Assembly (NCBI GenBank): GCA_026874595.1
Contig: CM049309.1
Coordinates: forward strand, 19,347,576 to 19,411,575
From: Sipunculus nudus
Lineage: Eukaryota > Annelida > Sipuncula > Golfingiida > Sipunculidae
DNA length: 64,000 nucleotides
Direction: 5' to 3'
Under the pieces are notes generated by a model. It was not told the DNA's origin. It made no database searches and saw nothing but the letters and a program-made list of their open reading frames with translations. A program made the position numbers and the translations under genes. Below, piece after piece: positions 24,838-35,996 of this stretch; the stretch's first letter is position 1, and each line of letters begins with the position of its first letter.

Positions 24838-25847
24838 GGCCTTATTTCCACTCCCCCTGGGGCAGTGGTAATAAGGGATGCTTATTTCCACTCCCCCTCA
24901 TCATAATAAAGGCTGGTGCAGTGTATAAATATTCTGGGAAGTATAAGAATTTTTCTTCTTAAAAGAATTTTTGCGAATGTGCCTAATAGTTTATTTATAC
25001 ACTATAATATTGAGTCATTATAGGTTCATCTATACAGCCTATATACTTTCACATTTGTGCCCTCAAAAAGGTTTCAGTTTTTACATTGTAATGCATTTCA
25101 AAGTGAAATTGTTACTGTATTATACATAAATTTAAAACATATACATGATCTGCTAGGATAAAACTTGCTGTTAAATTACCAGGTACATTCAAATTTCTGG
25201 TCAGATTTTTAAAGACAAATGATACTTGTCTGCAAATAGTTAAATTTTGTCAACAAGTTTGGTTTCATAATTTTAAAGGTTTATATATATTAGGCATTGG
25301 AACAAGCTTGCAGTAGCTTAAATAGGGTGGGAAATGTTTTGAAAACACTTGTTTCCTGGCTTTGTCCTTATCAGTTGATGGTTAGCACCTCATCAGTAGG
25401 GCCAGTCTAGAGTCTGTGTCTCCATATGCCCAGACTAAGTGTTGTCATCTCTTGGCTTAGTGCACAGGTAAAGCTTAAACAGTTGCACAGGACCATACAC
25501 TCTGGTTCACAACTTCATGAATTTATCTGACCACTAACTGATTTTATCCAAAACAATTTCAATCGCTTGACTTCGATGTCAGAATAAGTGAACTTTGTCT
25601 AAAAGAAACATAGGATCCAGACATATTGTAGTAATTAAAGACTGTTGTCACCAGTGTTGATCATTACAGGTAGGACAAATAACCAACTTCTGTTACATTC
25701 TATACATCCCACAGGGCTGATGAAAGTGAATTTCTTAATTTGCAAATATTTAACTTTTCTATTATATATAGGGTGTGGAAATAAGTATTCCTTATTTAAA
25801 CTTCCAGGGGGAGTGGAAATAAGCATCCCTTATTTCCACTCCCCCAC
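24838..25847. mobile_element. Foldback-type element of about 1 kb with hairpin ends
   Basis: The left end holds two overlapping imperfect hairpins (24840-24876 and 24859-24897) built from CTTATTTCCACTCCCCC and its complement. The right end holds a perfect hairpin (25807-25845): 17-bp arms GGGGGAGTGGAAATAAG around the loop CATCC. The loops are complementary (GGATG and CATCC), so the two ends are inverted copies. The interior is AT-rich with no coding capacity. Confidence 0.65.
25807..25845 (+). repeat. Perfect 17-bp-arm hairpin
   Basis: GGGGGAGTGGAAATAAG, loop CATCC, then the exact reverse complement. Confidence 0.95.
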
Positions 25848-25937
25848 GGAGCACTTCCTTTTAAAATTGTCAAGTAAAATCCATATTTTCCTGTGTGTCA
25901 ATGGGAACGTCAGTGAAGTGGTATTTTACTTGTGACG

Positions 25938-25958
25938 TTATGTGTGTGTGTGTGTGTG
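25938..25958 (+). repeat. (TG)n microsatellite
   Basis: About 10 TG repeats followed by a G-rich run. Confidence 0.9.
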
Positions 25959-26214
25959 GGGAGGGGGGCAAGGCTGAAAATACATACGGATAATACTCAC
26001 TGAGTACTTGAGACCAAACTTCGGACTTTTATAACTTGTATGTGTATATATTCATGATTATTACTGCAAACTTTCAGGCAAACTTAAAATATACGTACTC
26101 ATTCTGACATTACTGCATGCATGAACTCTTACTAAATAATAAATAGGTCGATATTATGCTTTCACTTTTTTCCTGTAATCTACCTGTTATTAAATAATTA
26201 AGCCTATTTATCAT

Positions 26215-26440
26215 AGCCATGTGCCCTTTGCCAGCAAAATGGATACCAACCCAGCAAGGACTGCCAAGAGCAAGTGGTTGTGCATTTCGCTTTTGATTCA
26301 AAGACACTACACTGGCCTGGCAACTTGCGGTGCTCAGGGCCCTGTGCCAGCAGGGTGTGGGGCCTTTCTTTGTCAGTCTTTGGCCTGTGCACACAGGTGG
26401 CCATGCCTGTGTGCTGTCAATCAAAGCAAAATTTAACAAC
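26215..26440. repeat. GC-richer dispersed repeat fragment
   Basis: It contains, on the minus strand, a phrase like GGTATCCATTTTGCTGGCAA that also occurs at about 19862 on the plus strand (GGTATCTGCTTTGCTGGCAA). Open frames on both strands are therefore treated as repeat-derived. Confidence 0.5.
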
Positions 26441-26729
26441 ATTAGGCCATAAAAAATAAAAGGTATGGTTCTCAGGCATGGCCCGCATCAATTTATACCC
26501 CTGCGTCGAAAGTTTATATTTTGATTTTTTATCTTTCAAAAAGTTAAATAATACAAGTTATGTAGTGATTTAACCTGTTTAGCCAATAAATTTGTTATTT
26601 TCATGCTTTTCCCTGATCATATGACCTTTTATCGAAACATTCAAAAAAAGGTCAAAAATAAAATACCACCCGCCCACATTGATTTCTGAAAAAAGTGCTT
26701 GAGAACCATACCTTTTTTTTTGGTCTTAG
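26441..26729 (+). mobile_element. MITE of about 290 bp, copy 1 of an inverted pair
   Basis: The terminal inverted repeats begin TTAGGCCATAAA and include AAGGTATGGTTCTCAGGCA at the left, with the complement GTGCTTGAGAACCATACCTT at the right. The interior has CATCAATTTxTACCCC and ACCxCCCGCC blocks. It is non-coding. Confidence 0.8.
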
Positions 26730-26822
26730 TTCTTGGTGACCCCCGCTGGACTTTGTATCTGTTTTGCCGGCAATTTATAGTAGTCTTCTTGTCATATAAG
26801 GCTGATGAACAAAGTGGAACCG

Positions 26823-27165
26823 TAAGGCCAAAATAAAAAAAAGGTATGGTTCTCAGGCACTTTTTTTCAGGAATCAATGCGGGCGGGCGCTTTTTTTATT
26901 TTAAATTTTTTGGTATGTTTCGTTAAAAATGTCAAATGATAAGGGAAAAGCATGAAAATAACAGTTTAATTTTGCTAAATAAGTAAAAGCACTACAAAAC
27001 AAAGGAAATTGTATGGTTTTATCTTCGTGAAAGAAATGTCGGAGGGGCAGCAGCTCAAAATTGGAAAGTTTTTATTGAAAATCAAAATAAAAATTTTTGA
27101 TGCGGGGGTTTAAAATTGATGCGGGCGGTGCCTGAGAACCATACCTTTAATTTTTTTTGGCCTAA
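26823..27165 (-). mobile_element. MITE of about 340 bp, copy 2, inverted relative to copy 1
   Basis: It has the same terminal repeats (AAGGTATGGTTCTCAGGCA … TGCCTGAGAACCATACCTT, with outer AAGGCC/GGCCTAA). Interior block order shows opposite orientation to copy 1. The two copies therefore form a palindrome of about 720 bp with a spacer of about 90 bp. Confidence 0.8.
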
Positions 27166-27292
27166 TCACCTATTATTTAATAAGACAAGTACGGTGATAC
27201 CAGCCAAGCAAGGAATTCAAAAACTCATCAATGCTTTGAAAGAGTAGACACATTAAAAAAAGAGTAACTACCCTGCCCTTTGATCTGTTAAA

Positions 27293-27405
27293 AGTAGCAT
27301 AAACCATATTCCCCATTTTAAATGCCTCTGTTAAACTCAAGCCAACTCTGTTAAAAGTAGCATAAACCATATTCCCCATTTTAAGTGCCTCTGTTAAACT
27401 CAAAA
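27293..27405 (+). repeat. Two-copy tandem repeat of about 60 bp
   Basis: GTTAAAAGTAGCATAAACCA then TATTCCCCATTTTAA and GCCTCTGTTAAACTCAA occurs twice in a row with one or two changes, so the copy is recent. Confidence 0.9.
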
Positions 27406-27600
27406 AAACACCAATGTTTATTACTCAAAAGTCCATCAATGTTTATTACTTAAAAACCCATTAATGTTTATCACTCAATAACCCATCAATGTTAATTACT
27501 CAAAAACCCATCAATTTTTATTACTCAAAAACCAATGTTTATTATTAAAAAACCAATCAGTGTTTATTTCTCAAAACCCATCAATGTTTATTACCCAACG
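27406..27600 (+). repeat. Minisatellite of about 25 bp
   Basis: About eight degenerate units of the type AACCCATCAATGTTTATTAC. Confidence 0.9.
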
Positions 27601-27637
27601 TGAAGAGTCTGTGGGCTTTTCTCTTGATGTTCCTGAA

Positions 27638-27640
<3 letters not shown>

Positions 27641-27674
<34 letters not shown>

Positions 27675-27690
27675 AATAAATATATATATT
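27641..27690 (+). repeat. (AT)n microsatellite
   Basis: About 15 AT repeats followed by further AT/T-rich sequence. Confidence 0.95.
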
Positions 27691-28397
27691 TTTTTTTATA
27701 TACCTTGAGCTATATTCTGCTATTCATGAACTTACCTGGTAGTTTTCATGTTCCCTTACTTGCTTTTTTACTTTCATACTTTTCACACATATTTAGTTTG
27801 GTCATGAATAAATACTTCAAAACAGCTTTTTCTTGAAATTTAAAATACACACCACAAACATTCATAATGTTAAGAAACATTATTTGTTAAGAACCACATC
27901 ATTGATAAAAATGTGTCATGTTCAAGCCTCAGAATTTTACAAGGGTAAAAATTTCACAAATAGACCAACCCCGAATTACAACCACTTTTCTCAGTCCCCA
28001 TTAGGTAGTTGTAATTGTGGGTTCTACTTTGCAACTAGCAAACCAAATACATGGATGCAGTTCCATTATTGAATGGTATGAATCAGGATTCAGAAGGAAG
28101 GAGTGATCAGTAGTTTTCACATTTATTGGTAATTGAATGAGCAGCATCCAAACTACATCCAGCACAGACGTGGGAAATGTAAAATTCTCGCTTTAACCCA
28201 TGATTTCTCAGAATGGTTTGAGAAAAATGATGACACAGTGTTTTTACATTACAGATATTATCTTACTAAGTTTTCTTTGTATTTTGTATGGTTTTCAACA
28301 GTTTCTGCATAGATTAGTTTCTTAAGATATTTTAAATATTTAGAACTGACAAAGTATGTTGAGTCACAGATGTTGACTGGCTTTTTGCACTTCACAG

Positions 28398-28606
28398 CTG
28401 TTACCTAAGAAATGGAGGGAAGGAAAAGAGGGTTGACCCTGGATGACTGTGAGACACCTAGTAAAATAGCAAAAGGGGAAGAAGGGTCTGCATTTCCAGG
28501 GCCTCAGACCTGTCCAAAGCCACTGAAGATTGAAAGTCTTCCCACAGAACTATTAGAGAACATATTACAGTATTCCACTTACACACAGCTCACCAAAATC
28601 AGACTG
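28398..28606 (+). CDS. FBXO28: FBXO28 coding exon 1
   Basis: The acceptor AG is at 28396-28397, the ATG at 28412 is the first in frame, and there are 65 codons to the donor GTAAGT (28607). It encodes a basic, low-complexity N-terminus and the first two thirds of the F-box. Phase 0. Confidence 0.93.
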
Positions 28607-31600
28607 GTAAGTGAAATGAGATATCTGCACTACCAAAAATAATTTTCTCGAAAAGATCAATTTTCATGCCTGCTCCCTATAATTTCTTACCAAAAGAAAA
28701 AATATCTTGTTGCAAGAAAAATTTCCTTGGAGTGGTTAAAAAAAATTCTTTGTTGTTATAGAAATGAAAAAACTTCCATATGACAAGATAATTTTTCTTT
28801 CTATCAGAAAAAAGATATGGAAGAAATAATATCTTGGGATTTTTCCAATGATAAGATAGTATATCTTGTCTTAAGAAATTTTATATATATTTTCTTGACT
28901 TTATACATGCTGCCTGTATATCAAGAAACAAAATTTTGAGGATTTCTTGTCATGTGAAAATTTCCTTCAGATAAGAAATATAATCTTTTAAAGAAAATTA
29001 TTTTTATCCGTGTACATATATCCCACATCCACATAGTGCATGTGCTTGCAAATAACAAAATTAAATTTCTTTCTATATAAAAAAAAAAAATGAATACATG
29101 GCTTAGTAGGCATTTATGCTGGGCCCGTTAGCCTAACCTGAGTTGTGACACAAGTCATGCGGAGGAATGCATGGCAGTGGTCTTCAATCATGTTGCATTG
29201 ATATTGTGGTAAACACCCATAATCTTAACATTAGGCTACAAATGATGAATTAACTCAAAAGAATACGAACTGGAATTCCATCTCTATGGTAACAAGTCAT
29301 ATCCTGTGTCGCATACAAAATGGCTGTCATCCAGTAACCTATGTGATTCATGCTTGGTCAGAAATTCAACAAACATGCAAAGGGAGTTAAAAGTATGCGG
29401 AGCTAAAAAAGATATCTTCTCACTCATGGTAGGTGTTATTAGTAAGTATACTAAAAATCCTAATGATTGGTCTGGTTTATGTCAAGTGACAGCGTACTTG
29501 TAGGGCATGAGGCGTTGTAAAAAATGATGAAAATATTTGCGTCCTCTTAGAGCCTTAAACTGTGTTCCTTTTTGAAGGATGTAATGGCACTGACATTCCA
29601 GGATTTCACTGGCCATAGACATTAATGTCAGAGAGCCAGAATGACACTACCAGTAATTAATTCCTAGCCAGCATTTCACATTCCTCTTGTGTGCTGCCAT
29701 TTCTTGCATAGACTGAAACCTTGATGCTGCTAATAGCATGCCTTAATTAAGGGTACATCCCATTCAGTACATTCAGTACTTGACTGTTATGTCTATGTTT
29801 TACTTGGTTTTTAAAGTGATTTCTTACTTCATTAAAGGTGAACAGACAGTTCAAAGAGGCCTCAGACAACCTGTTAAACAGAGGATTTCATCAGACACAG
29901 TTACTGGTCACACAAAGACTGGCGAAACTGAAGGATGAAATGCCCCGGCGGGAGTCAGCAAGACACAAGCACCCCCTGGCGAGAGAATGCGACATCTTCC
30001 GATCAATTAATATTAAACTCTGTCTGCTCCGCATCAACATTTGGAAATATGTTCGTCAGAAGTCCTGTTGCTTCTTCCCAGGCCAGGTTAGATTTTATGT
30101 TTCACACTGTAGAAAAACTGTTTCTATAAATAAAGATGCACTAAATTTGAAACCATTTACTTCTAAACACCTTGTTTTTACTTTCAGTACTTGATAAAAA
30201 ATAAATTGGACTCAAAATAACATCATCAGTGAGTTATAAATAAATTTACTGACAGATTAAACATTTTTAAATCAGGATTAATGTTAACACTTTTTATAAA
30301 TCTGTTAACAGTTTTGCATCATTTGTTGAATATTTAACTTCTGTGCTTTTGGTCAGGTCCAAATTGAAATTACTGGTAGGCAAAAATAAAACCAACCAGT
30401 TAATAACATATGAGATTCTAAGCCATTAAAGCCAATTTTCTTCATTGATTATGGACTGCTACCAAACATATGCAATATTTTGCGCAACATGCAAGTTACA
30501 AAATAAATAAAATGGTTGTCTTACAGATATTGGATGAGATAAGACGCATCCAGCGGTATGTCCAGACCACAAAAGACTTGGATTACGCTTATATTGTCAC
30601 AACTGAACTTAGTGACCTCAGTCACATGGCCATTGATTTCTTCAGAGACCACATTCTGCCCACTCTGGTTAAGAAGGAGAACCACTCGGAGCACGTGTCT
30701 CCAACTGGTACGTAAATTATGTATTGTTCAAATAATCTTTACAGTAATACCTTGATTGACCACCAGCACCATCTAGTGATCATTGTATGAATATAAGAAA
30801 ATTCTTGTAAAGATGTTCATGCAGCTAAAATATTTTATTCCCCTGACCTAATATCAATGTTTTCATCAACAATTCTCATACAGTTTCCAATTCCTGATTT
30901 TTGTGAAAGAGAAATCAGCACAGATATCAGACCTTTGAGAATAGTAAGCCCCATCATTGAAGTAGAGTGGCAAGGAAAAAAAAATGAAGTTATAAATAGT
31001 AATTGATCTTGTATATTACTTGTAATTCAAAGACTGCTATTATAAATTATGTCAGATCTTTCAAATTACATGGCAATATAGTGAAAAAAGATTTCCAGTC
31101 TTTTGATGTTCACTTGGGTTCCTGTCCAATTGTTACAATTTTGCACACATATTATTATATATAATGAAATTATAGAATGACAGATATACTGCATGTATGT
31201 TATAGAATGATGTATATACTGCATGTATGTTATAGAATAATAGATATACTGCATGTATGTTATAGAATGATGGATATATTGCATGTATGTTATTATAGAA
31301 TGATGGATATACTACATGTATGTTAATTTATAGTGTGTTCACGAAAAAGGAACCCTTTTAAAACAGTAAAAATTAGCAAAATTTCAACCTTGTGAATATG
31401 AAGTCAACCCTAGTAGATTTTTTGTTTTGTGCTTTGTAGGAGACCACTACATGAAGTGTCTGTGTGGGAGCTGTAATATGACATTACCTCTAAGTATGAA
31501 GCTGGATCAGAGAGAAGTGGTCACTTCGAAGGCCACCGTACCTCGCATCCGTCACCCTCCGAGCAGAAGCAGACTTCAGAAACGATACAAGCAGTGTCGA

Positions 31601-31825
31601 AGAGACATCTTATCGCTACAAACTTCTCTGAAGCACTGTGTTAAAGTACTGAAGAAACAGTTCAGTAAAACTAAACTGTACGAAAGACATGTCCAGGAGC
31701 AAAACCGACAAATAGAAGTATTGACAAAAGAGCTTGAAGGGTGTAAAGCTGAGATTCGTGAACTGAAGGGCCTCGAGACAAACCAAATAATAACTGGCTC
31801 CAATCTGAAGAAAGATCAGCATTAA
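28398..31825 (+). CDS. FBXO28: F-box only protein 28, complete gene in four coding exons
   Basis: Spliced coding segments are 28412-28606, 29838-30086, 30527-30707 and 31440-31825 (1011 nt, 336 aa plus stop). Human FBXO28 is 368 aa. The F-box lies at about residues 42-85 (SLPTELLENILQYSTYTQL, then TKIRLVNRQF), followed by the family signature PRRESxRxxxxLARxCDI (about 100-117) and CCFFPGQILDEIRRIQRYV across the exon 2/3 junction (human CCFIPGKVIDEIYRVLRYV). The C-terminal exon gives a basic segment and a coiled coil (about residues 245-325). FBXO28 is the substrate receptor of a nuclear SCF (SKP1-CUL1) ubiquitin ligase; MYC and topoisomerase II alpha are known vertebrate partners. The acceptor TTTTTGCACTTCACAG just before the start codon implies a 5' leader exon upstream. 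The C-terminal exon is more diverged than exons 1-3. No near canonical poly(A) signal was found. Confidence 0.93.
28628..29015. mobile_element. MITE-like element of about 390 bp in FBXO28 intron 1
   Basis: Left end AAAAATAATTTTCTCGAAAA; right end is its near complement (TTTTAAAGAAAATTATTTTT), giving roughly 25-bp inverted ends. The interior is AT-rich with many AAGAAA/TTTCTT inverted motifs. Confidence 0.6.
29105..29310 (-). repeat. Dispersed repeat, inverted partner of 19555-19785
   Basis: In reverse complement it shares TTAATTCATCATT, TAATGTTAAGATTATGGG and further blocks in the same order. It lies in FBXO28 intron 1. Confidence 0.75.
29838..30086 (+). CDS. FBXO28: FBXO28 coding exon 2
   Basis: 83 codons between the acceptor ATTAAAG and the donor CAG|GTTAGA. 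It completes the F-box (VNRQFKEASDNLL) and holds PRRESARHKHPLARECDI. Phases are 0 at both ends. The frame stays open past the donor, but the conserved text stops at PGQ. Confidence 0.94.
30527..30707 (+). CDS. FBXO28: FBXO28 coding exon 3
   Basis: Acceptor TTGTCTTACAG, donor GTACGT at 30708, 181 nt, phase 0 to 1. It encodes ILDEIRRIQRYV to HVSPT, matching the human DEIYRVLRYV to EYFDEKIVP segment. Confidence 0.94.
31171..31323 (+). repeat. 30-bp minisatellite, five units, in FBXO28 intron 3
   Basis: The unit is TATAGAATGATGGATATACT plus GCATGTATGT. Four units are in register, and the fifth follows a 3-bp insertion. Confidence 0.95.
31440..31825 (+). CDS. FBXO28: FBXO28 last coding exon
   Basis: Acceptor TGCTTTGTAG, phase 1, stop TAA at 31823-31825. 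It encodes a short Cys-containing stretch (CLCGSC) not seen in the human protein, a basic region (RLQKRYKQCRRD) and a heptad-rich coiled coil (VLKKQFSKTKLYERHVQEQN onwards). The coiled coil and its position fit FBXO28. Identity with human is low here. Confidence 0.85.
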
Positions 31826-34030
31826 TCTCTTAAGACAAGATGGGATGACTCCTACCAGGGCTTAAAATTAGTTCATACCAGGGTTTGAAATTATAGCTGG
31901 AGTCTGCTGGGCAGTTGTTAGAGAGGTCTAACAAAATTTTTTTTAGCATTTGCCCACCTTGACTACCTGTATTATTTATTTTTACTGTATCTGATGAAGG
32001 CTGCATTTTTGCTGATATCACACAAGTAATTATTTGTTGCACAGTGATAGAATAATTTTGTTATCTGCTTAATTTGTATTCGAATGATCCTTTAGGAATT
32101 CAGACATTACAAAACACTAAAATGTGTAGAAAGTTGTTCAATACATTGTTTTTGAACAAATTTATGAAAACAGAATTTTTAAATAAGATTCTAGTAAAAT
32201 AAGTTGGGTGTCCCGTAAATTTTCTACATAGAACCCACTGAAATTTTTCTTTTACCCCGTCTGCATAACGATACTAATCATTTATCGTTTAATGTTTCTA
32301 ATCAGTGTGTGTGTTAACATAAATATGTTCAGTTTAATAATATTCTGTAAAAGAAATATTTTATGGCAATACATCAACAGTACTGAAATGTTTCTCCCAG
32401 TCATACTTAGAGGTAAAGGATCTGAGATTGTAAACTTTTCTGTTATCCAGGCTGATTAAGTTTTGATATAATGTTTATTCAGGTGTCATTCAGGACTCAC
32501 AATACAACGGATGTATGATTTCCAAGCTTATCAGGCCAGAATTTCAGTGTTCATGCAGCTTTTCACAGCTTTGGAAATCTTTGAAATAATTGCATTATTT
32601 GAGGCCTGCTCTGAAGTTTAATGGTCTTTGAGCTGATCAAGTTCAGCTTAAAGGGCCTATTCACATACCAGACATGTCATATAATCTTTAAATATATGAA
32701 TTCCTTTTAAGAATATTATGGTATCTGCCAAAGTCTCTTCTATATCAGTTTTTTACTGCTGTACATGAGAATGAGTACGCTTGTATCAGGCACGACCAGT
32801 GGTTCAAAACGTCAACATAGCATGCATACCATCTGAAGAATCAAGATTTTCAAGCTTCAAATAGTGTTTCTTCTTTCATGTTTCTTCTCTTTGAGAGTTG
32901 TTGTGCATGCGCAAGATCACATAACTGGTTTCACAGTGTTGTTTTTGTTAACGGGTAAATGTGGACTGTGTTTACTCACACACACAACCATTATGCTTAA
33001 AACAGGTGAGTTTGAGATAGCAAGGATGGTTTTTTACTGGAAGACATTTGAGTTCATTTAAACTGAACTTACAGTGTGAGATAATACATATACATGTATT
33101 ATTATTAATGATTATGTACCTTCAGTATATGTGCATCTGGTTATCATATACTATTTAAAAGGTTAATCAATTATTATGCTGTCATATAGAGATCAGTCAG
33201 GCTATTTTGCAAGAAGTGATTACAGGTGTGTTCCAGTTTTTCTGTTGTATTTTATTGTTGATTCTTTTATTATGTTAACTGACTTGTAGTGAGGGGTCTC
33301 TGTGTGTCATGTGCCTCTGTAGATATTCTGTGATATTCTGTATCATGGCTATTATGTAACCGGAGATGCATGTATCCTTTGCCCTGCTCCTGGATTTTGA
33401 TTACTGCAGTTTCCACCAGAGGCATTAATAAATAGCCACCACCTGTCAGAAGTCAATACACACACCCTCACACAAAGACTTGACTGATACACACTTGTAT
33501 ACACTTCAATACACACACCCACACAAGGTCTCGAGAGCTGATCTGGCTTACTTGTTTTTTTTTTAGCTGTTGTGCTGGTTATTACCTGGAAAATAGAATT
33601 ATGTCTGATGTGACATTTCATCAGGTTAACAATATCAGAAAATATGTGTTTACCAGTATTATGACATACATGTATTATGTGAATACATTGATTATAAAGT
33701 AATCAGGAGGTATTCTGGATCACCAAAAAATACAAGTCCATCAAACTGGTAAGCTGGAACAGCTTTCTATTGCATCGAGACATGCACATTCATACCAACA
33801 GACACATACACAGACCATGCAGACATGCACACACAACAGGCAGGCATACCCTTGTATGACAAAAAACAAATGTACACAAGCATGAATGGCCTGATGTGGC
33901 TTACTCTTGTTATGGCCTACCACTAATTTCTGTTGTGAACTACAAATAATTCATCATTTTTCAATTAGACCAATGAATGTATACAGACGTATAAACGTGC
34001 CATGTTTACTAACAACTTGTACATAAACCA
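31826..34030. other. FBXO28 3' UTR and intergenic DNA
   Basis: Where the 3' UTR ends is not clear: no AATAAA lies close to the stop, and the first clear one is near 33428. 33450-33540 and 33780-33850 are rich in ACACAC-type text. No gene is seen. Confidence 0.45.
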
Positions 34031-34034
34031 GCTC

Positions 34035-34150
34035 ATACCTCAATCACAGAGATGTTATAAGTGCTTTTCTTTACAGGATTTGCCTGAAGTTCATTGTTAT
34101 ATATGCAGAGTAAGCAAAAAATCACATAAATTCTAAGAAAAGGTAGGGGG
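34035..34150 (+). repeat. Dispersed repeat of about 120 bp, copy 3 of 3
   Basis: See 15655-15785. It shares TATGCAGAGTAAGCAAAAAA, TCACATAAATTC and TTTCTTTACAG. Confidence 0.6.
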
Positions 34151-34244
34151 ATAGTTGGCTTTAAGTTGCATGAAGCCAAAACACACAAACATCTTGCATA
34201 AACACAGACATACATTTGAGTGCATGTTATTTTGTCTCTTTTTG

Positions 34245-34345
34245 TATAAATTTTTATAATAATTACTGTGGTTGGCTTCATATTTGCTAGGCTAAATTTT
34301 TATGATTTTCACTTTTTCACGAGGGTTGGATTTTCACAATTGTAC
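34245..34345 (+). repeat. Half of a TACTGTGGTTG-ended MITE
   Basis: TACTGTGGTTGGCTTCATAT followed by TTGC matches the end of the MITE at 53944-54310. The other end is not recognisable. A further relic (GAATATGAAGTCAACC) lies at about 31395-31410. Confidence 0.5.
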
Positions 34346-35614
34346 CATGCAGTAACTTATACAGTGCTCACATCACATTATTTGACGAGGACCAACGAAA
34401 ACAAGTAGAAATTCTTATCTCGATTAGGCAGATAATATGAAAGATTTGATATTATTTATAATATAATTTATTATTAATTATAAGTAACAAAATATAAACT
34501 AGCGTCATTTAATAGTTTAATTTTTATCTGTTTTAAATGACTGTTCACCATTTGTAGATGAGACGTTATTCACAAAAGTTTAATTTTTGTGTTAATTTTT
34601 CTTTTGCGAATATAGCGTATTTGAAATCCTCCTGAACAAAAGACAGCCATAGTATTTATTATTACAAACAGCTTATGTTGTTACATGTACATTCAATTAC
34701 ACTTTTAAGGTTGCCAAACTGTAGTTTGTTGTGTTGAAAAGCATATTTATTCTTGTGGTATCTCTTTTTATCCTGCAGTTTACTTCTGAGCAGTGTTTGA
34801 CAATATGTGATAATTGATCTGTTATTATACTAGAAGTCATACTGAAACACATTTGGCCAAAATGTTAACCATTGTTTGGTGCTTGTCAAGTATTTTCAAG
34901 AAAATAAACATTAATAACTATGACTCATTATTTGTTTTTATTAAGCACACAATGTACCATGGCCACTGGCATCCTGCAAAGTTTAAGGGAAAAACAAGGG
35001 ACCCATGGGTCACATCACTCAGCTGAATTTGGAAAATACTAATTAGTAACTTCAAAATATTTTTATTTCTTTTGGTTTTTCATGTATATTATCATTAGAA
35101 AAGCTATGAGAAAATGGTCTGCTAAAATGAAACTCGGTAAATTATAGAATAATGGACATGAGCTAAACCATTTAATGATGCACCAAGGGAACAAATAGGC
35201 CTACGGTAAGTGTTATATAAAAGTAACATTTCATAAACAAATAATGCATTGATAACAAATACTAAGTTAACAGTGTTATTCACACCTAGGCCCAGCCAAC
35301 TTTAAGAGATATGAATGAAATGCTACAAAGTATTTATATCTTCTTAAATCTTGACAGTTAGCACTTACATTAGATCCCAATATCTTATTACATTTGAAAA
35401 TTAGGATTAAATTCCTGAATTATTTTTCTTTAAAAAATCAAAATTGTCCAAGTCTCATCAAAAAGAATTTATTTAACATTTAAATTATAAGATTCATCTT
35501 GTTTATTAGTCTTGTTCATTGAAGGGGTGGGTGGGGGGAGGGGTCTCCGTTGTTACTGCTCTTTGCTGAAAAAAAGTTAATTTTAAGATTCATCTAGTTC
35601 ATGGTACAGGTCTG

Positions 35615-35660
35615 TCAACAGAATGGGGTGGGGGTGGGGGTGGGGGGGGGGGGGGGGGAG
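35615..35660 (+). repeat. G-rich run, G-quadruplex potential
   Basis: Interrupted then continuous G runs totalling about 35 G, at the equivalent place to 4397-4415 in copy B1. Confidence 0.9.
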
Positions 35661-35996
35661 TTGCCAGAAAAAAAAGTCACCAAAGTGGACTGCATGACTA
35701 TGTAAGGGAATACAACAAGAGCCTCAAAAAAATTTCAATAACTAGCCTTTGTATTACTAAAAAAAGTCCCTACCTTTATCACTTTTGGTCTTAAGTGACC
35801 AAATATCTTTCCTGATTTTTTTACAAAGTCCATTATGTTTGGGCCCATAACTTTTAAATTTAATAATACTGACTTAATTTCTGGCATGTACATAGGAAAT
35901 ATATAGAGGAATATTTATGGTAAATATGAAGAAAACCAGATGAGTGGTTTTGATATTAGGCAGTCCTGAAGTATGAAAATACATTTCTAATAAACT

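Noticed and set aside
26110..26459. Overlapping open frames in a GC-richer patch
   Set aside because: They share text with another locus (about 19860) and have no recognised protein similarity; treated as repeat-derived.
30087..30194. Read-through of FBXO28 exon 2 to a stop at 30194
   Set aside because: The conserved protein continues in exon 3, and CAG|GTTAGA is an adequate donor. Intron retention remains possible but unsupported.
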